A stretch of 37,375 bases of DNA. Origin: Minisyncoccota bacterium. GTDB taxonomy: Bacteria; Patescibacteriota; Minisyncoccia; Phycocordibacterales; Phycocordibacteraceae. The notes beneath the pieces are model-generated. The model ran no database searches, was not told the origin of the DNA, and worked only from the letters and a program-made list of their open reading frames with translations. This document shows, piece after piece, positions 1 to 8,543 of the stretch; position 1 is the first letter of the stretch; each line of letters opens with the position of its first letter. The DNA is taken from the NCBI GenBank assembly GCA_022842585.1, contig JALHPI010000007.1, positions 1-37,375 of the forward strand, in the 5' to 3' direction. A program made the position numbers and the translations under genes.

Positions 1-504
1 CCCTATCGCTTGGATGAGGTGCGTCTTGCCGCGGCCCGTGTCTCCGTAGATGAAGAGCGGGTTGTAGGTGATGCCCGGACGCTTTATTGCTGCTTGGGCG
101 GCAGTGTAGGCAAGCTCGTTGAAAGAACCCACGACGAAGGTGTCAAAGGTGTAGCGCGGGTTTAGGTTGTCGCTCTTGTTTATGTAGAACTCATCAAGCG
201 GGAGCTCCTGATTCTGTACGACACGCTTTTCCGCCTTTGGTTTACGCGCGTCTTTCACTATCAGGTACTCGATATTGCGGTACTCATAGGATACGGAGCG
301 GAGAATTTTAAGGAGAAGCGCGTTGAACTTCTTTAAGTACCAGTCGCGGAAGAATTGGCTTGGGACGCCGATGTACACAATCCCCTCCTCTATTTTTACT
401 ATGTGGCTTTCGCGAAACCAGGTGTTGAAATTCGCAGGAGAAATGGACAGCTCGACTTGTGAAAGTATGTATTCCCAAAGTTCGTGCGGATCCGAGCGGT
501 TCAT
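1..504 (-). CDS. dnaA: Chromosomal replication initiator DnaA, N-terminal part (runs off the window)
   Basis: Initiator ATPase that binds DnaA boxes and opens the replication origin. Only the first 168 codons are in the window; the gene continues past base 1. Translation on the minus strand from the ATG at 504 gives an N-terminal domain I ([18 protein letters not shown]), a charged linker, the domain III entry [18 protein letters not shown], and a Walker A reading GDTGRGKTH close to the edge. Most bacterial DnaA has GGVGLGKTH there, so D and R replace the usual G and L. A TATAAT box lies 9 nt upstream of the start, with no Shine-Dalgarno sequence. The gene is divergent from rpmH, the common arrangement near bacterial origins. 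Identity is secure; the C-terminal DNA-binding domain is not visible. Confidence 0.95.
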   Translation of the reverse strand, partial: MNRSDPHELWEYILSQVELSISPANFNTWFRESHIVKIEEGIVYIGVPSQFFRDWYLKKFNALLLKILRSVSYEYRNIEYLIVKDARKPKAEKRVVQNQELPLDEFYINKSDNLNPRYTFDTFVVGSFNELAYTAAQAAIKRPGITYNPLFIYGDTGRGKTHLIQAIG

Positions 505-603
505 CGTGGGCGTATTATACGTGCCCTGTGGATTAGCGGAAGTACGGACATTCCTTGCCGAGGCGGGGAGAACTTGTTACTATCCTGTGTATAACTTTTG
601 CCT
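505..603. promoter_or_regulatory. dnaA-rpmH divergent spacer with two DnaA-box-like sites; possible origin element
   Basis: This 99-bp spacer separates divergent dnaA and rpmH. TGTGTATAA at 586-594 matches the DnaA box consensus TTATNCACA on the reverse strand exactly. TGTGGATTA at 527-535 matches with one mismatch. The dnaA -10 box is TATAAT on the minus strand (514-519). The rpmH -10 box is TATAAC (590-595) and overlaps the perfect DnaA box, so DnaA could regulate rpmH as well as itself. No long AT-rich unwinding element is visible, so the main origin may lie on the far side of dnaA, outside the window. Confidence 0.55.
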
Positions 604-756
604 ATGCCAAAACGAACCTACCAGCCAAAAAAGCGTAAGCGCGCAAAGACCCACGGCTTCCTCTCCCGTACCAAGACCGTAGGGGGTAAGCGTGTCATCG
701 CCGCTCGCCGCCGCAAGGGCCGTAAGTCCCTCACCGTTTCGTCCGAAAACAAGTAG
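604..756 (+). CDS. rpmH: 50S ribosomal protein L34
   Basis: Small, very basic protein of the large ribosomal subunit, 50 aa, typical length for L34. The sequence [19 protein letters not shown] followed by a K/R-rich stretch and RRRKGRKSL is the L34 signature, here with the usual loss of one or two central residues. The start at 604 is fixed by this N-terminus; a TATAAC box ends 8 nt before it and no Shine-Dalgarno sequence is seen. rnpA begins 3 nt after the stop, giving the widespread rpmH-rnpA-yidC order. The longer reading frames on both strands over this gene are shadows. Confidence 0.97.
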   Translation: MPKRTYQPKKRKRAKTHGFLSRTKTVGGKRVIAARRRKGRKSLTVSSENK

Positions 757-759
757 TCC

Positions 760-1077
760 ATGCTCCCCCGCCGGAACCGCCTTTCGAGGGTAACGTTCCC
801 GGGAGGAAGGACGGGAAACCGTGCGGCATCCCCCCACTTCTCTATCCTCTGGGGAAAGGCCAAATCAGGGGGTGCCGCCGCAGTTATCTCTAAGAAGGTT
901 GCGCGTCGCTCCGTAGACCGCCATCTCTTAAAACGTCGCATGTTGGCCGTTATACGGCCATTTGCGGCCGAAGACAGGTTCTTAGTGGTATATGCCCGTG
1001 CCGGAAGTCCTTCTCTTACCTATAAGGCACTTCAGGAAGAGCTCTCATCCTTACTTATTCGCGTTACCGCTCATTAA
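760..1077 (+). CDS. rnpA: Ribonuclease P protein component
   Basis: Protein subunit of RNase P, which removes 5' leaders from pre-tRNAs together with the catalytic RNA. It is 105 aa, within the family range. Visible features are an N-terminal basic segment (MLPRRNRLSR), the central strand ASPHFSILWGKAKSGG, and the signature helix KKVARRSVDRHLLKRRML at about residues 46-62. The conserved RNR motif (RNxxKR) reads RHLLKR at 54-59, so the usual Asn is His. The gene follows rpmH by 3 nt and precedes yidC by 9 nt, so all three are probably co-transcribed. The assignment rests on motif and synteny together. Confidence 0.93.
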   Translation: MLPRRNRLSRVTFPGGRTGNRAASPHFSILWGKAKSGGAAAVISKKVARRSVDRHLLKRRMLAVIRPFAAEDRFLVVYARAGSPSLTYKALQEELSSLLIRVTAH

Positions 1078-1086
1078 CATCTTTTT

Positions 1087-1809
1087 ATGGAATCCTTCTT
1101 TCATCACTTCGTCTACCTCCCCATCTATAACCTCCTCGTCTTCCTCTTGGACGTTATTCCAGGCGGCGACCTCGGTCTTGCGGTCATTGGAGCGACGATT
1201 GTGGTGAAGATCGTACTTCTCCCCCTCTCTCTTGCGGCGGTACGCACCCAGCGGGCGATGAAGCTTCTTGAGCCGGAACTGAAGGAACTACGTGAGAAAT
1301 ACAAAGACGATAAGGAAACGCAGGCAAAAGAGATGTTTGCCCTCTACAAAAAACACAACGTAAAACCGTTTGCGAGCATCTTGATGCTTTTCATACAGCT
1401 CCCCATCCTCTTCGGGCTCTACTATGTCTCGCAGCATGCCACGGCACAGATAGACCCGAACCTCCTCTATTCGTTTGTTTCTGCTCCGGAAACGTTCTCC
1501 CCGCTTTTCCTTGGCATATTTGCGCTCACGAGTTCAAGTATCGTTCTCGCGCTCGTTGCGGCCGCCTCACAGCTCCTTCAGGCGTGGTATATGATTCCAA
1601 TTCCTCCAAAAAGCACCGAAGCAATCCCTTCAATGCAGGAAGAGTTTGGACGCGCCATATCGCTACAGGCACGCTTCGTATTCCCTATCCTTATAGGATT
1701 TATTGCGGCTACCTCCGGCGTACTCGCGCTCTACTTCATCGCCTCAAACCTCTTTATGGTCGCGCAGGAATTTGTCGTGCGGAAAATGCATCCGGAGCAC
1801 AATGTGTAG
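1087..1809 (+). CDS. yidC: Membrane protein insertase YidC/Oxa1 family
   Basis: Inserts and folds inner-membrane proteins, alone or with the Sec translocon. At 240 aa it is the short Gram-positive/CPR type without the large periplasmic domain of E. coli YidC. Hydrophobic segments lie at about 15-51, 95-116, 140-172 and 200-232. The conserved arginine of the hydrophilic groove is R53 in AVRTQRAMK, followed by the cytoplasmic helical hairpin PELKELREKYKDDKETQ. There is no Cys lipobox at the N-terminus. It ends the rpmH-rnpA-yidC run and converges with the pilin gene 18 bp away; no jag or mnmE gene follows, unlike many bacteria. Confidence 0.95.
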   Translation: MESFFHHFVYLPIYNLLVFLLDVIPGGDLGLAVIGATIVVKIVLLPLSLAAVRTQRAMKLLEPELKELREKYKDDKETQAKEMFALYKKHNVKPFASILMLFIQLPILFGLYYVSQHATAQIDPNLLYSFVSAPETFSPLFLGIFALTSSSIVLALVAAASQLLQAWYMIPIPPKSTEAIPSMQEEFGRAISLQARFVFPILIGFIAATSGVLALYFIASNLFMVAQEFVVRKMHPEHNV

Positions 1810-1827
1810 TGTGTAAGTACTTTCGCA

Positions 1828-2625
1828 CTAGTATTCGCAGATAGGGAGATTAGTGTTTACGTGGACGTTCACGTCGTTTCCGTTCGAAAGGACGCAGTCA
1901 TGGATGCGGACTGGATTTTCCGCGCCGACATCCGTAAGGTAGGTAGTGAGTGCCGTCTGGCATGCTTGTGCTGTGGCTGCAGCCGCAGCATCAAGCGCGT
2001 AGCAGTTGACCCCTTCTTCTGGGCTTCTGATTTCTTCCCCTACCACGTAGAAGTATTGTCCCGCTGCAAAACGATACACCCAGTTTAGTCCTGCTGGGCC
2101 GTCGCCTTCCTGACCCACCCCGCCTCCAGGATCCCCTACCCCGTCCCCGAGGAACTCACCGTCGTCCGTATAGTCTTCTGCGGTCGGCTGAGGCGTCACT
2201 GGCCCTGGCGTAAGCCCCGACACATCCACATCAAGCCTCAGTATCCTCGGGTCAATCACGCTAAACACAAGATAGGGGGTAAGAAGAAATAGAAGCCCAA
2301 GTACTGCCATAGTGATATGGTGCTTCGCATCTTTCTTCTCGGTAATGCTGTCCCCGAGCATGTAGATGACACCCCCTTGGACAATCTTTAGGACCGCGAT
2401 TACGGCAGCGGCTCCGATACAAAGCCGGTAGAGGTTATTTAAGAGAATAGCGAGCGACTGTGAGTTTGCTGCTTCCTGTACTCCAGGGATGGAGGTAAGA
2501 GCGGTGAAAGAAGGCGCTTCTGCGGCAAAGACGAACGATGGAATCGTCGCATAGCCTGCAACCAGTACTACGAAAACAGCAAGAACAATTTGAGCAACCC
2601 GCGAAAAATATGAATTAGAGGTCAT
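1828..2625 (-). CDS. T4SS pilin-like protein (TrbC/VirB2 type) with Cys-containing C-terminal extension
   Basis: Candidate major pilin or channel subunit of the T4SS-like apparatus. From the ATG at 2625 it is 265 aa: a signal-like segment at 10-35 ending FVFAAEAP, then two hydrophobic helices (about 60-85 and 102-123) separated by a short basic loop, the VirB2/TrbC pattern. Pilins of this family are usually about 100-130 aa. Here a further 130 aa follow: a Gly/Asp/Pro linker and a C-terminal domain with four cysteines (NCYALD, QACQTA, HDCVLS, PICEY), perhaps two disulfides. The frame is open to 2685, but the start at 2625 gives the cleanest signal peptide and an 11-bp overlap with the upstream gene. 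It is the last gene of the leftward array. Confidence 0.7.
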   Translation of the reverse strand: MTSNSYFSRVAQIVLAVFVVLVAGYATIPSFVFAAEAPSFTALTSIPGVQEAANSQSLAILLNNLYRLCIGAAAVIAVLKIVQGGVIYMLGDSITEKKDAKHHITMAVLGLLFLLTPYLVFSVIDPRILRLDVDVSGLTPGPVTPQPTAEDYTDDGEFLGDGVGDPGGGVGQEGDGPAGLNWVYRFAAGQYFYVVGEEIRSPEEGVNCYALDAAAAATAQACQTALTTYLTDVGAENPVRIHDCVLSNGNDVNVHVNTNLPICEY

Positions 2626-3862
2626 ATGCCCAGAGTGAACCATCTTTCTTATTGGTAAACAATAACACATCCGAGTTCGCATCAATTGCGAGTGACACGC
2701 CGTCTATGGCGGTGTTTGCGATCGCGACCGGGTCGACTATGAGAATCGCGGTGCGACTTACCAAATCTATCTTCCAAATCCGGTCTGAAAATGAAATTGC
2801 GCCCTGGTACCACGAATCAGGCCAGGTACCACCGATAGCGCGCGGGACAGCGCAATATACAGAAAGCTCATCGGCAGCCCACACACACTTCTCAGGAAGC
2901 AATGCTACCGGAAGCGCGGTTTGTGCGCGCGTCGTCGTATCCATTGCGCTTGCGGTAACCGTCTGCCCGGAAAGATAGCTGTAGATTACCTGCTTTCCAG
3001 ACGGACTTGGAAGCATGGTGAATCCCCGGTACGGGCCAAGTATGCGGTCGAAGACACCCGATGCATTCACAAGGAAGCCGAAGCCATCCATTTGCGCAGA
3101 GGGTTTCGTGAACGCGCCCACTCCCTGTCCGGAAGGGGTAAGCCGAAGCGAGGAGAGGTTTGAAGTGAAGAGCGTCTTTGCGTTTGCCCCATCAGCGCGC
3201 GCAATGGTCGCGATAGAGCCGGTAGTACTTGGCAGGAGTGTGACGACAGTAGAGGTTCCGCTTACGATAACCTGGTCAAGCCCGCTTTCAAGCAGGTACC
3301 CGCCCTCTGTTTCTGTAGGGAGCGCATAGGTCTCTATCATCTCGGTCCCGGATTCGTTTGCAGAAAGGAAGCGCAGGAATGCGGTCGTGCCGTCCTTGGT
3401 CCAGGCGGCTTCCTGTATACCCGGAAGAGTGCGGTTTGAAATACGGGAAAGAAGCTTTTCGTTGAACTCGTACTTGTATACGTTTCCGCTTTTACGCTCC
3501 ACGTAGCGGACCTCCGGAACAAAAATGGTCTTCGTTGCTTTTGGTGCGGAACTCGTGCCGGTGTCAGACCCTCCCTCCTCCGTAATTTCTTTGGGTGCCA
3601 AAAACACCAAGGAACCGAACGCGACCGGGCCTTCCGTTATACGTATCAAGTTTGGTGCGACCTCTTCCCCGCCCGTAACCGTACCGTCAGTGGGCGGCTG
3701 CTCTGTATCCGTTCCCGTATAGTCGCCACCTGTTTGGAAGGGATTCTCCCCGGTATCTACGACAATGCCCCCGCCTCTTGGAGCGAAGAAAAAGAAATAT
3801 ATGCCTAGCGCAATGAGTATGAGCGCAAGCACTACTCCGGCGATAATGAGATAGCGTTTCAT
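2615..3862 (-). CDS. Membrane-anchored beta-propeller-like envelope protein
   Basis: Hypothetical protein of the T4SS-like locus, 415 aa. One N-terminal transmembrane helix (residues 4-27, LIIAGVVLALILIALGIYFF) is followed by a Thr/Gly-rich linker to about residue 75 and then repeated short beta strands. Segments such as AAWTKDGTTAFLRF, SLRLTPSGQGVGAF and LPSPSGKQVIYSY have the W/L-S-x-D/S-G-x-x pattern of TolB/WD40-like blades. The C-terminal part has two Cys (KCVWAADELSVYCAVP) that could pair. It probably sits outside the membrane. Its start overlaps the upstream stop as ATGA, so the two are translationally coupled. No enzymatic motif is seen, and the exact function is unknown. Confidence 0.6.
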   Translation of the reverse strand: MKRYLIIAGVVLALILIALGIYFFFFAPRGGGIVVDTGENPFQTGGDYTGTDTEQPPTDGTVTGGEEVAPNLIRITEGPVAFGSLVFLAPKEITEEGGSDTGTSSAPKATKTIFVPEVRYVERKSGNVYKYEFNEKLLSRISNRTLPGIQEAAWTKDGTTAFLRFLSANESGTEMIETYALPTETEGGYLLESGLDQVIVSGTSTVVTLLPSTTGSIATIARADGANAKTLFTSNLSSLRLTPSGQGVGAFTKPSAQMDGFGFLVNASGVFDRILGPYRGFTMLPSPSGKQVIYSYLSGQTVTASAMDTTTRAQTALPVALLPEKCVWAADELSVYCAVPRAIGGTWPDSWYQGAISFSDRIWKIDLVSRTAILIVDPVAIANTAIDGVSLAIDANSDVLLFTNKKDGSLWAYDL

Positions 3863-4839
3863 AGGCCGAATATGCCGGTAGAGCGCGCCTGACCAAATTG
3901 TAAGGTGAACCGGGTCTCGGCATTATTTATCACTTTTGAATCCTGGGCGCGCACACCGATAACTGCCGTCCCTTTTGTGGCGCCGGTCGTGCGTACCGTC
4001 AAATCTGGGTCTTGGTCGCTGTCCGTCCCATTCAAGGTCCAAGCGTTTTTAGGAAGCGCGGCGTAATAGTACGGGACCGCGCGGAACGTTTGCTCGTCGC
4101 CAAGCATCGCAAACGTCCCCGAGAGGATATGTGCAAAGTCCACACTACCAAGCGGGTCGTGTTTATATACGCGGACGAATGGATCTACCGGGCTCACTGA
4201 AGTTGCTCCCTGCGCCACCATAGTCCTGTCTTGTGTCGTTACCGTCACCGTAATACGAGCATCACGATAGCGTATAGGTGCTTTCGCCCGCAGGATGTTT
4301 TTTCCAATACCAGACTCTGATTCAAGTATTTTATCGCCAAACCTCCAGGTATATACGAGGTTTGCAGCGGGGATTTTGGTACCGGAGGTAGTCTGGAAGT
4401 CCGGAAGCGCTATCAGGGTGACCGGTCCTTCAGAAGCGACCAGCTTTGCGCCCTTATAAAACGGAGGGACCGTTGAACTTGCCTCTACGACAAGTGCAAC
4501 ATCCGCAGGAAAGAGAGTTTGGGTCGCTTCATGAGTACCGTCTACGTCGGTCGTTACCACCTTTACCACCGACTTACTTCCCGGTCCTCCCATAGTGAAG
4601 GTAGCTTTTCGCTCGTTTTCCCCTACCACGACCCCGTTTACCGATATAGAAATAGTGCTTGCACTTAAATCAAGTTGCGAACTTGAAACGGTGAGCGTTA
4701 CGCGGTCATAGGGGCGCGGATATTGCGGAGAGAATGAGAATCGCAACTCCTCACCCACCGGGAGTTCTTGCGCGAGTGCGGGCGCTTCCATTGGGAACAG
4801 AAATGTGAAAAAGAGTAGAGAAAACGCAACGATACGCAT
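3859..4839 (-). CDS. Secreted Ig-like beta-sandwich protein of the T4SS-like locus
   Basis: Hypothetical 326-aa exported protein. A signal peptide (MRIVAFSLLFFTFLFPMEAPALAQ) is followed by strand-rich sequence with several PKD/Ig-like signatures: PYDRVTLTVSSS at about 42-54, and LVYTWRFGDKILES at about 161-174, where W-x-F-G-D recalls PKD domains. There are no cysteines and no further membrane segments. A TATACT box lies 6 nt before the ATG, so this gene may start its own leaderless transcript, shared with the propeller-like protein and pilin downstream. I infer a structural or surface role; I do not recognise a named family. Confidence 0.55.
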   Translation of the reverse strand: MRIVAFSLLFFTFLFPMEAPALAQELPVGEELRFSFSPQYPRPYDRVTLTVSSSQLDLSASTISISVNGVVVGENERKATFTMGGPGSKSVVKVVTTDVDGTHEATQTLFPADVALVVEASSTVPPFYKGAKLVASEGPVTLIALPDFQTTSGTKIPAANLVYTWRFGDKILESESGIGKNILRAKAPIRYRDARITVTVTTQDRTMVAQGATSVSPVDPFVRVYKHDPLGSVDFAHILSGTFAMLGDEQTFRAVPYYYAALPKNAWTLNGTDSDQDPDLTVRTTGATKGTAVIGVRAQDSKVINNAETRFTLQFGQARSTGIFGL

Positions 4840-4845
4840 AGTGCT

Positions 4846-4851
4846 AGTATA
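4846..4851 (-). promoter_or_regulatory. -10 box for the gene starting at 4839
   Basis: TATACT on the minus strand ends 6 nt before the ATG at 4839. It lies in the 62-bp gap after the preceding gene. No Shine-Dalgarno sequence fits between box and start, so the transcript is probably leaderless. Confidence 0.5.
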
Positions 4852-4901
4852 GCGCGCAAAATATATCGAAAACTATTTTTTAATGACTCCGTGGGTACTA
4901 C

Positions 4902-5648
4902 TTACGCTGCTTCACGTACATCTTCGGTATACGGGTCTCTACGTGCTGGGGGAGAACCGGGTCGTGTGGCGCTCTTGCGTCTTTCTTTATCCCTGCGATA
5001 GGCATCAAGGGCAAGTACCGAACCTGCGACGGCTTTTACGGGCAGCGGCGCTCCGGAAGCGATGATGCCAGCGGCCTTCATTCCTATATTTTCGTCTTTT
5101 TCTTGTTGGCGTCTTTGAATTTCTCGCCGGTCTTTTCCGGGTTTCGCATCCGCAACTGCCTTTTGCCGAAGTTGTTCCCTAGTTTGCTCCGCGCCGTCTG
5201 GTCCATATCCACGATATCTACGGTCGAGCTTTCGTTGCTTTCCCGCGCTCAACTCCTTCCCTTCCGCCTCTTGTTCGGCAAGTTTGTTTGCTTTTACATC
5301 CCCTGCCCAAGAAATCAAGATGCGGGACAACACCCCGAACGTTATGGCAGGGAAAAAGTCTAATCCCGGTATGAACTCAACCACGAGGGCTCCGTAATAC
5401 GCGAGAACGCGCATCAGGATGAAGTGGTTTTGGGTATTGTTGTCAGCGAGCTTGAACCATATCCATAGGACGACGAAAGCAAGAAGGCTGAGCATCCACG
5501 CGACCACAAGCCCCACTCCTAGTACGGCGGTCAATGCCAGACCCACAAAGAACTGTAATGCGTCAATACAGATTGCAAACGCAATCATAAGCACCGCCGT
5601 CATCGGGCTCGGGCTTAGTTTGAAGGGTTTCTTCGGCTCTTCCGCCAT
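4902..5648 (-). CDS. Polytopic membrane protein with basic cytoplasmic tail, T4SS-like locus
   Basis: Hypothetical 248-aa protein. A Pro/Lys-rich N-terminus precedes about three or four hydrophobic helices (residues 16-68 and 83-113). The C-terminal half is highly charged and low in hydrophobics (RKLDRRYRGYGPDG, DRREIQRRQQEKDENIG), probably a cytoplasmic arm. A second weakly hydrophobic patch lies near 193-213 (AAGIIASGAPLPVKAVAGSV). It starts 3 nt after the VirB4 ATPase gene stop, so it is co-transcribed with it and could be an inner-membrane partner of the ATPase. It has no recognised catalytic motif. The family is unknown to me beyond its recurrent position in CPR T4SS-like loci. Confidence 0.55.
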   Translation of the reverse strand: MAEEPKKPFKLSPSPMTAVLMIAFAICIDALQFFVGLALTAVLGVGLVVAWMLSLLAFVVLWIWFKLADNNTQNHFILMRVLAYYGALVVEFIPGLDFFPAITFGVLSRILISWAGDVKANKLAEQEAEGKELSAGKQRKLDRRYRGYGPDGAEQTREQLRQKAVADAKPGKDRREIQRRQQEKDENIGMKAAGIIASGAPLPVKAVAGSVLALDAYRRDKERRKSATRPGSPPARRDPYTEDVREAA

Positions 5649-5651
5649 ACC

Positions 5652-7487
5652 TTACGAAGCACCTCCGGTTTCAAGACGATTCTTTTCGTTCTTTATGGCA
5701 AGCAATTGCGACGGGTCGCTCGTGATGATTTGGTCCTCGGTATAGGACGCGACGACTTTAATCGCGACGTGTTTCAAGCCCGCGAAGAAAAGCCCCTCCC
5801 CCACCCCGGATTCAAGAAGCAGGAATTTCTCCTCGTCGGTCAGGTTGAAGATGTCTTTCAGAAGGTCGATAGTGGTCGGTGATTGTTTCAGGAGAAGCTG
5901 GATGGATGAGTTCGTGAGAATAGGCTTGCCGTAAGGACTTCGGAGGAAGTCTTCCACGTCCTGCGTGATGGTGGAGACACCCAGGTAGTATTTACGTCCG
6001 CGCTTCGCGAGACTGAAGAGGAAGGACGCGGTGTCTTCGGACTTCATCATCCACCATGCCTCGTCGATGATGAGAAGGCGTTTCTTCAATTCATGGCGCA
6101 CCGCGTTCCATATGAAGTGGGTCACGATGTACATTGCGACCGGTTTAAGCTCGTCCTCCATATCGCGCACCGAGAAAACGATGAACTGCTTGTTGATATC
6201 CACGTTCGTCGGCTGGTTTATGAAGCCGGCCCAGGTGCCCTTCGTGTACTTGGAGAGGCGCTGGACGAGGGACTCCGAGCCTTGCATACCCGAAAGCACG
6301 TTCTCAAAGTCGGAGAGAAGCGGTGCTTCTACACCGGTGAAGTCTGCATCTCCGGTGATGTCTTTTAAGGCGTACGTTTCCGTAATGGCGCGGTCGACGA
6401 TGGCGTCTTCCTCCGGAGTGAGGCCGCCGAGCATGATGCGGAAAAGACCGACGAGGTTGATGATGTTTGAGCGGAGGATGTCGGACGGGTTCTCATCTTC
6501 CTTCACGGGTGGTAGGTCAAACGGATTGATATGGTGCTCGCTTGAAAGCGAGATGTTGAACATGCGCCCGCCGGTCGCCTCCGCAAGCGAGGAATACTCC
6601 TGCTCCGGGTCGATGACGATGACAGTGGTATCAAACATCAGTGAGCGGAGAATCTCGAGCTTCACCGCATAAGATTTACCGGAACCGGACTTCGCAAACA
6701 CGACAGAGTTGTAGTTTTCAAGCGAGAAGCGGTCGAAGAGGATGAGAGAGGCGTTGTGGCGGTTGATGCCGTAGAGGATGCCTCTATCGCTCGTGAGGTC
6801 AAAGGAAACGAATGGAAAAATGGAAGAAAGCGGAGAGGAATTCAGTTTATGATTTACGGAGAGCTCATCAAGCGCAAGAGGAAGCGTGGAGCGGAAGCCC
6901 TGTTCCTGCTGGAAGAGTGCCGGCTTCGTGTAGATGAGGCGGGAATCGAGGATACCGCGCACGTCCGCCTCGATTTTATCGAGCTCCTCTTTGGAATTTC
7001 CGTAAATGGTGAGGTAGAGACCCACTTCAAACAGCTTCTCCTGCGCCTGCTGGAGATTGTCGCGAAGCGCCTCAAGGTCCTGGTAGGCGGTATCGAGCAT
7101 CGGGTCGCGCACGAGCCCCTTCTCTTCCCTGTCCGCTATCTGGCTCTGCACCTCGGCGACTTTCCTTTGGAAACTGCGGAGCGCCGCTTCAGTCTCTACC
7201 GGATGTATGAAAATGCCCGCGTCAAAGACGCGTGAGAGGTTCACGATAGGGGTAAACCAGCTATCGGTGAGATAACGCGGGTAGGAAATGGTATAGAACG
7301 AGCGGGCGAACTGCTCGCCAAGCTCTATCTCCTTTGCACTTACCTTTAGTGCGGCGGGAGCGATGGTATCTGCGAGATTCAAGGCACCCTCCGCGTAGAT
7401 GTCTTTTGGGAGTACCGGGACGATTTGCGGCATGCTCATAGCCGCACCGTCTTTTTGTTTCTTGTTGAGAAAGTCGAGGAGGGCCAT
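5652..7487 (-). CDS. virB4: VirB4/TraC-family T4SS ATPase (ATPase half of a split VirB4)
   Basis: Cytoplasmic or membrane-associated hexameric ATPase that powers type IV secretion or pilus assembly. It is 611 aa. Residues 1-250 are the end of the N-terminal domain, including a coiled stretch at 100-155. Then come Walker A (AKSGSGKSYAVK, 265-276), the HerA/VirB4 motif DPEQEY at 293-298, INPFDLP at about 320-326, Walker B LLIIDEAWW at 471-479, and a downstream RGRKYYLG and TITQD arginine/glutamine-finger region near 500-515. The start at 7487 is 1 nt after the stop of the 211-aa gene that carries the first part of the N-terminal domain. All motifs are intact, so it should be active. Confidence 0.93.
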   Translation of the reverse strand: MALLDFLNKKQKDGAAMSMPQIVPVLPKDIYAEGALNLADTIAPAALKVSAKEIELGEQFARSFYTISYPRYLTDSWFTPIVNLSRVFDAGIFIHPVETEAALRSFQRKVAEVQSQIADREEKGLVRDPMLDTAYQDLEALRDNLQQAQEKLFEVGLYLTIYGNSKEELDKIEADVRGILDSRLIYTKPALFQQEQGFRSTLPLALDELSVNHKLNSSPLSSIFPFVSFDLTSDRGILYGINRHNASLILFDRFSLENYNSVVFAKSGSGKSYAVKLEILRSLMFDTTVIVIDPEQEYSSLAEATGGRMFNISLSSEHHINPFDLPPVKEDENPSDILRSNIINLVGLFRIMLGGLTPEEDAIVDRAITETYALKDITGDADFTGVEAPLLSDFENVLSGMQGSESLVQRLSKYTKGTWAGFINQPTNVDINKQFIVFSVRDMEDELKPVAMYIVTHFIWNAVRHELKKRLLIIDEAWWMMKSEDTASFLFSLAKRGRKYYLGVSTITQDVEDFLRSPYGKPILTNSSIQLLLKQSPTTIDLLKDIFNLTDEEKFLLLESGVGEGLFFAGLKHVAIKVVASYTEDQIITSDPSQLLAIKNEKNRLETGGAS

Positions 7488-7488
7488 A

Positions 7489-8124
7489 TTATTTTTGGTT
7501 CATTTGTATCGGAGTCTCAAGCGCGCCGACGTTAAACGAACGGTACAAAAGCTCTATCACCTCTTCGGTTCCAAGCTGTACCGCACGCACCCCGCTTGAG
7601 CTGAGGCTTGAGGCGACGAGCGCCATGCGCTGTTCGAGCTGCACTTTATGTTCGTCAAATGATTGCGACATCCCTTCTGACTGCGCGGCAGGCTTCCCGC
7701 CAAACAAAGGAAACGAAGTTGGAATCTGAGTGATGCCGGCCGGTTCAAACGGAACGACGACATAGAAGAGCTTGGTCATGATGTCCGAGCCCTCGATGAA
7801 ATTCTTTACGAACTGTATGTACTCGCGCACCTGGATACGCATCAGTTCCGTTGCCTGGGAATCCACACGCTCTTCAAGGAGTGCGAGGTACGGACGGATG
7901 TCCATGCGGCGGGAGTGCACGACGATTTCCACCGAGAAATCAAGCGTATTCAAAAATGTTTGGAACCCGCCGATGACGGCCTTCTGCTCGTCCTCGCTTT
8001 TAAGCGCGAAGTTTACGGAAGAACACATGAGAATACCTCGATACCCTCCCTGTTTTAGGATGACGATACCATCGCGTACTTCCTTTACCGGTACAAATGA
8101 CTGGGCTGATTTTGCTTCGGGCAT
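7489..8124 (-). CDS. VirB4/TraC N-terminal-domain protein (first half of a split VirB4)
   Basis: This 211-aa protein resembles the first part of VirB4/TraC: a beta-rich opening FVPVKEVRDGIVILKQGGYRG read in two blocks (about 11-22 and 23-31), NFALKSEDEQKAVIGGFQ, then a helical segment ending LYRSFNVGA. In many bacteria these residues belong to one VirB4 polypeptide. Here an in-frame stop and a new ATG 1 nt later separate them from the ATPase. The two products probably associate. It begins 3 nt after the PrgI-family gene, so prgI, this gene and virB4 form a tight unit. It contains no ATP-binding motif of its own. Confidence 0.78.
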   Translation of the reverse strand: MPEAKSAQSFVPVKEVRDGIVILKQGGYRGILMCSSVNFALKSEDEQKAVIGGFQTFLNTLDFSVEIVVHSRRMDIRPYLALLEERVDSQATELMRIQVREYIQFVKNFIEGSDIMTKLFYVVVPFEPAGITQIPTSFPLFGGKPAAQSEGMSQSFDEHKVQLEQRMALVASSLSSSGVRAVQLGTEEVIELLYRSFNVGALETPIQMNQK

Positions 8125-8127
8125 ATA

Positions 8128-8535
8128 TTATTGCGGGTTCTGCCCGGTATCGCGCACATCAAGCGACCACGCGAGCTCTTCAAGCTTGCGACGCGAAAGC
8201 GGTGCTTTCGGAAGGGGTGCAGGTGCCGCTACCTCTATCTTCGGTGCGACCTGCTCCTTTTCCTTCTTCCAGAGGTAGAGGCGACCACCGAGGAAATAGA
8301 CAAGACCTGATTCAAGTATTTCTATGAACGGCTTTCCGTTTACCTTGTAGAACGCGAGCGCAAGTGCAAGACCTGCGATAGGGGCGCCGAGAATGATTGC
8401 GAATACAAGCGGAAGGGAGAGCACCAGAATAGTCACAATCCCCGCCCCGCCTGCGAGGTATATGAATTGTTTTATGGTCAGTGGACCAAAAATCTTGTCT
8501 TCAACCTCGATAAATTGCGGGACTTGGTACTCCAT
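8128..8535 (-). CDS. PrgI-family (VirB3-like) T4SS membrane protein
   Basis: Small inner-membrane T4SS component, 135 aa. The N-terminus MEYQVPQFIEVEDKIFGPLT with KQFIYLAG is the PrgI signature common in Gram-positive conjugation systems and CPR genomes. Two transmembrane helices follow (about 25-45 and 46-63), then FYKVNGKPFIEILESG and a Pro/Ala-rich charged tail. VirB3/PrgI proteins work directly with VirB4, which matches its position just upstream of the two virB4 pieces. A TATACT box 8 nt before the ATG suggests that transcription of prgI-virB4 starts here, separate from the J-domain gene upstream. Confidence 0.88.
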   Translation of the reverse strand: MEYQVPQFIEVEDKIFGPLTIKQFIYLAGGAGIVTILVLSLPLVFAIILGAPIAGLALALAFYKVNGKPFIEILESGLVYFLGGRLYLWKKEKEQVAPKIEVAAPAPLPKAPLSRRKLEELAWSLDVRDTGQNPQ

Positions 8536-8543
8536 TTGCTTTC

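Noticed and set aside
580-941. Frames of 85 and 107 codons antisense to rpmH and rnpA
   Set aside because: Both overlap well-supported ribosomal and RNase P genes in conserved synteny.
1807-1830. Hairpin TAGTGTG/CGCACTA between the convergent yidC and pilin stops
   Set aside because: Seven pairs with one wobble, and no T-run on either side; too weak to call a terminator.
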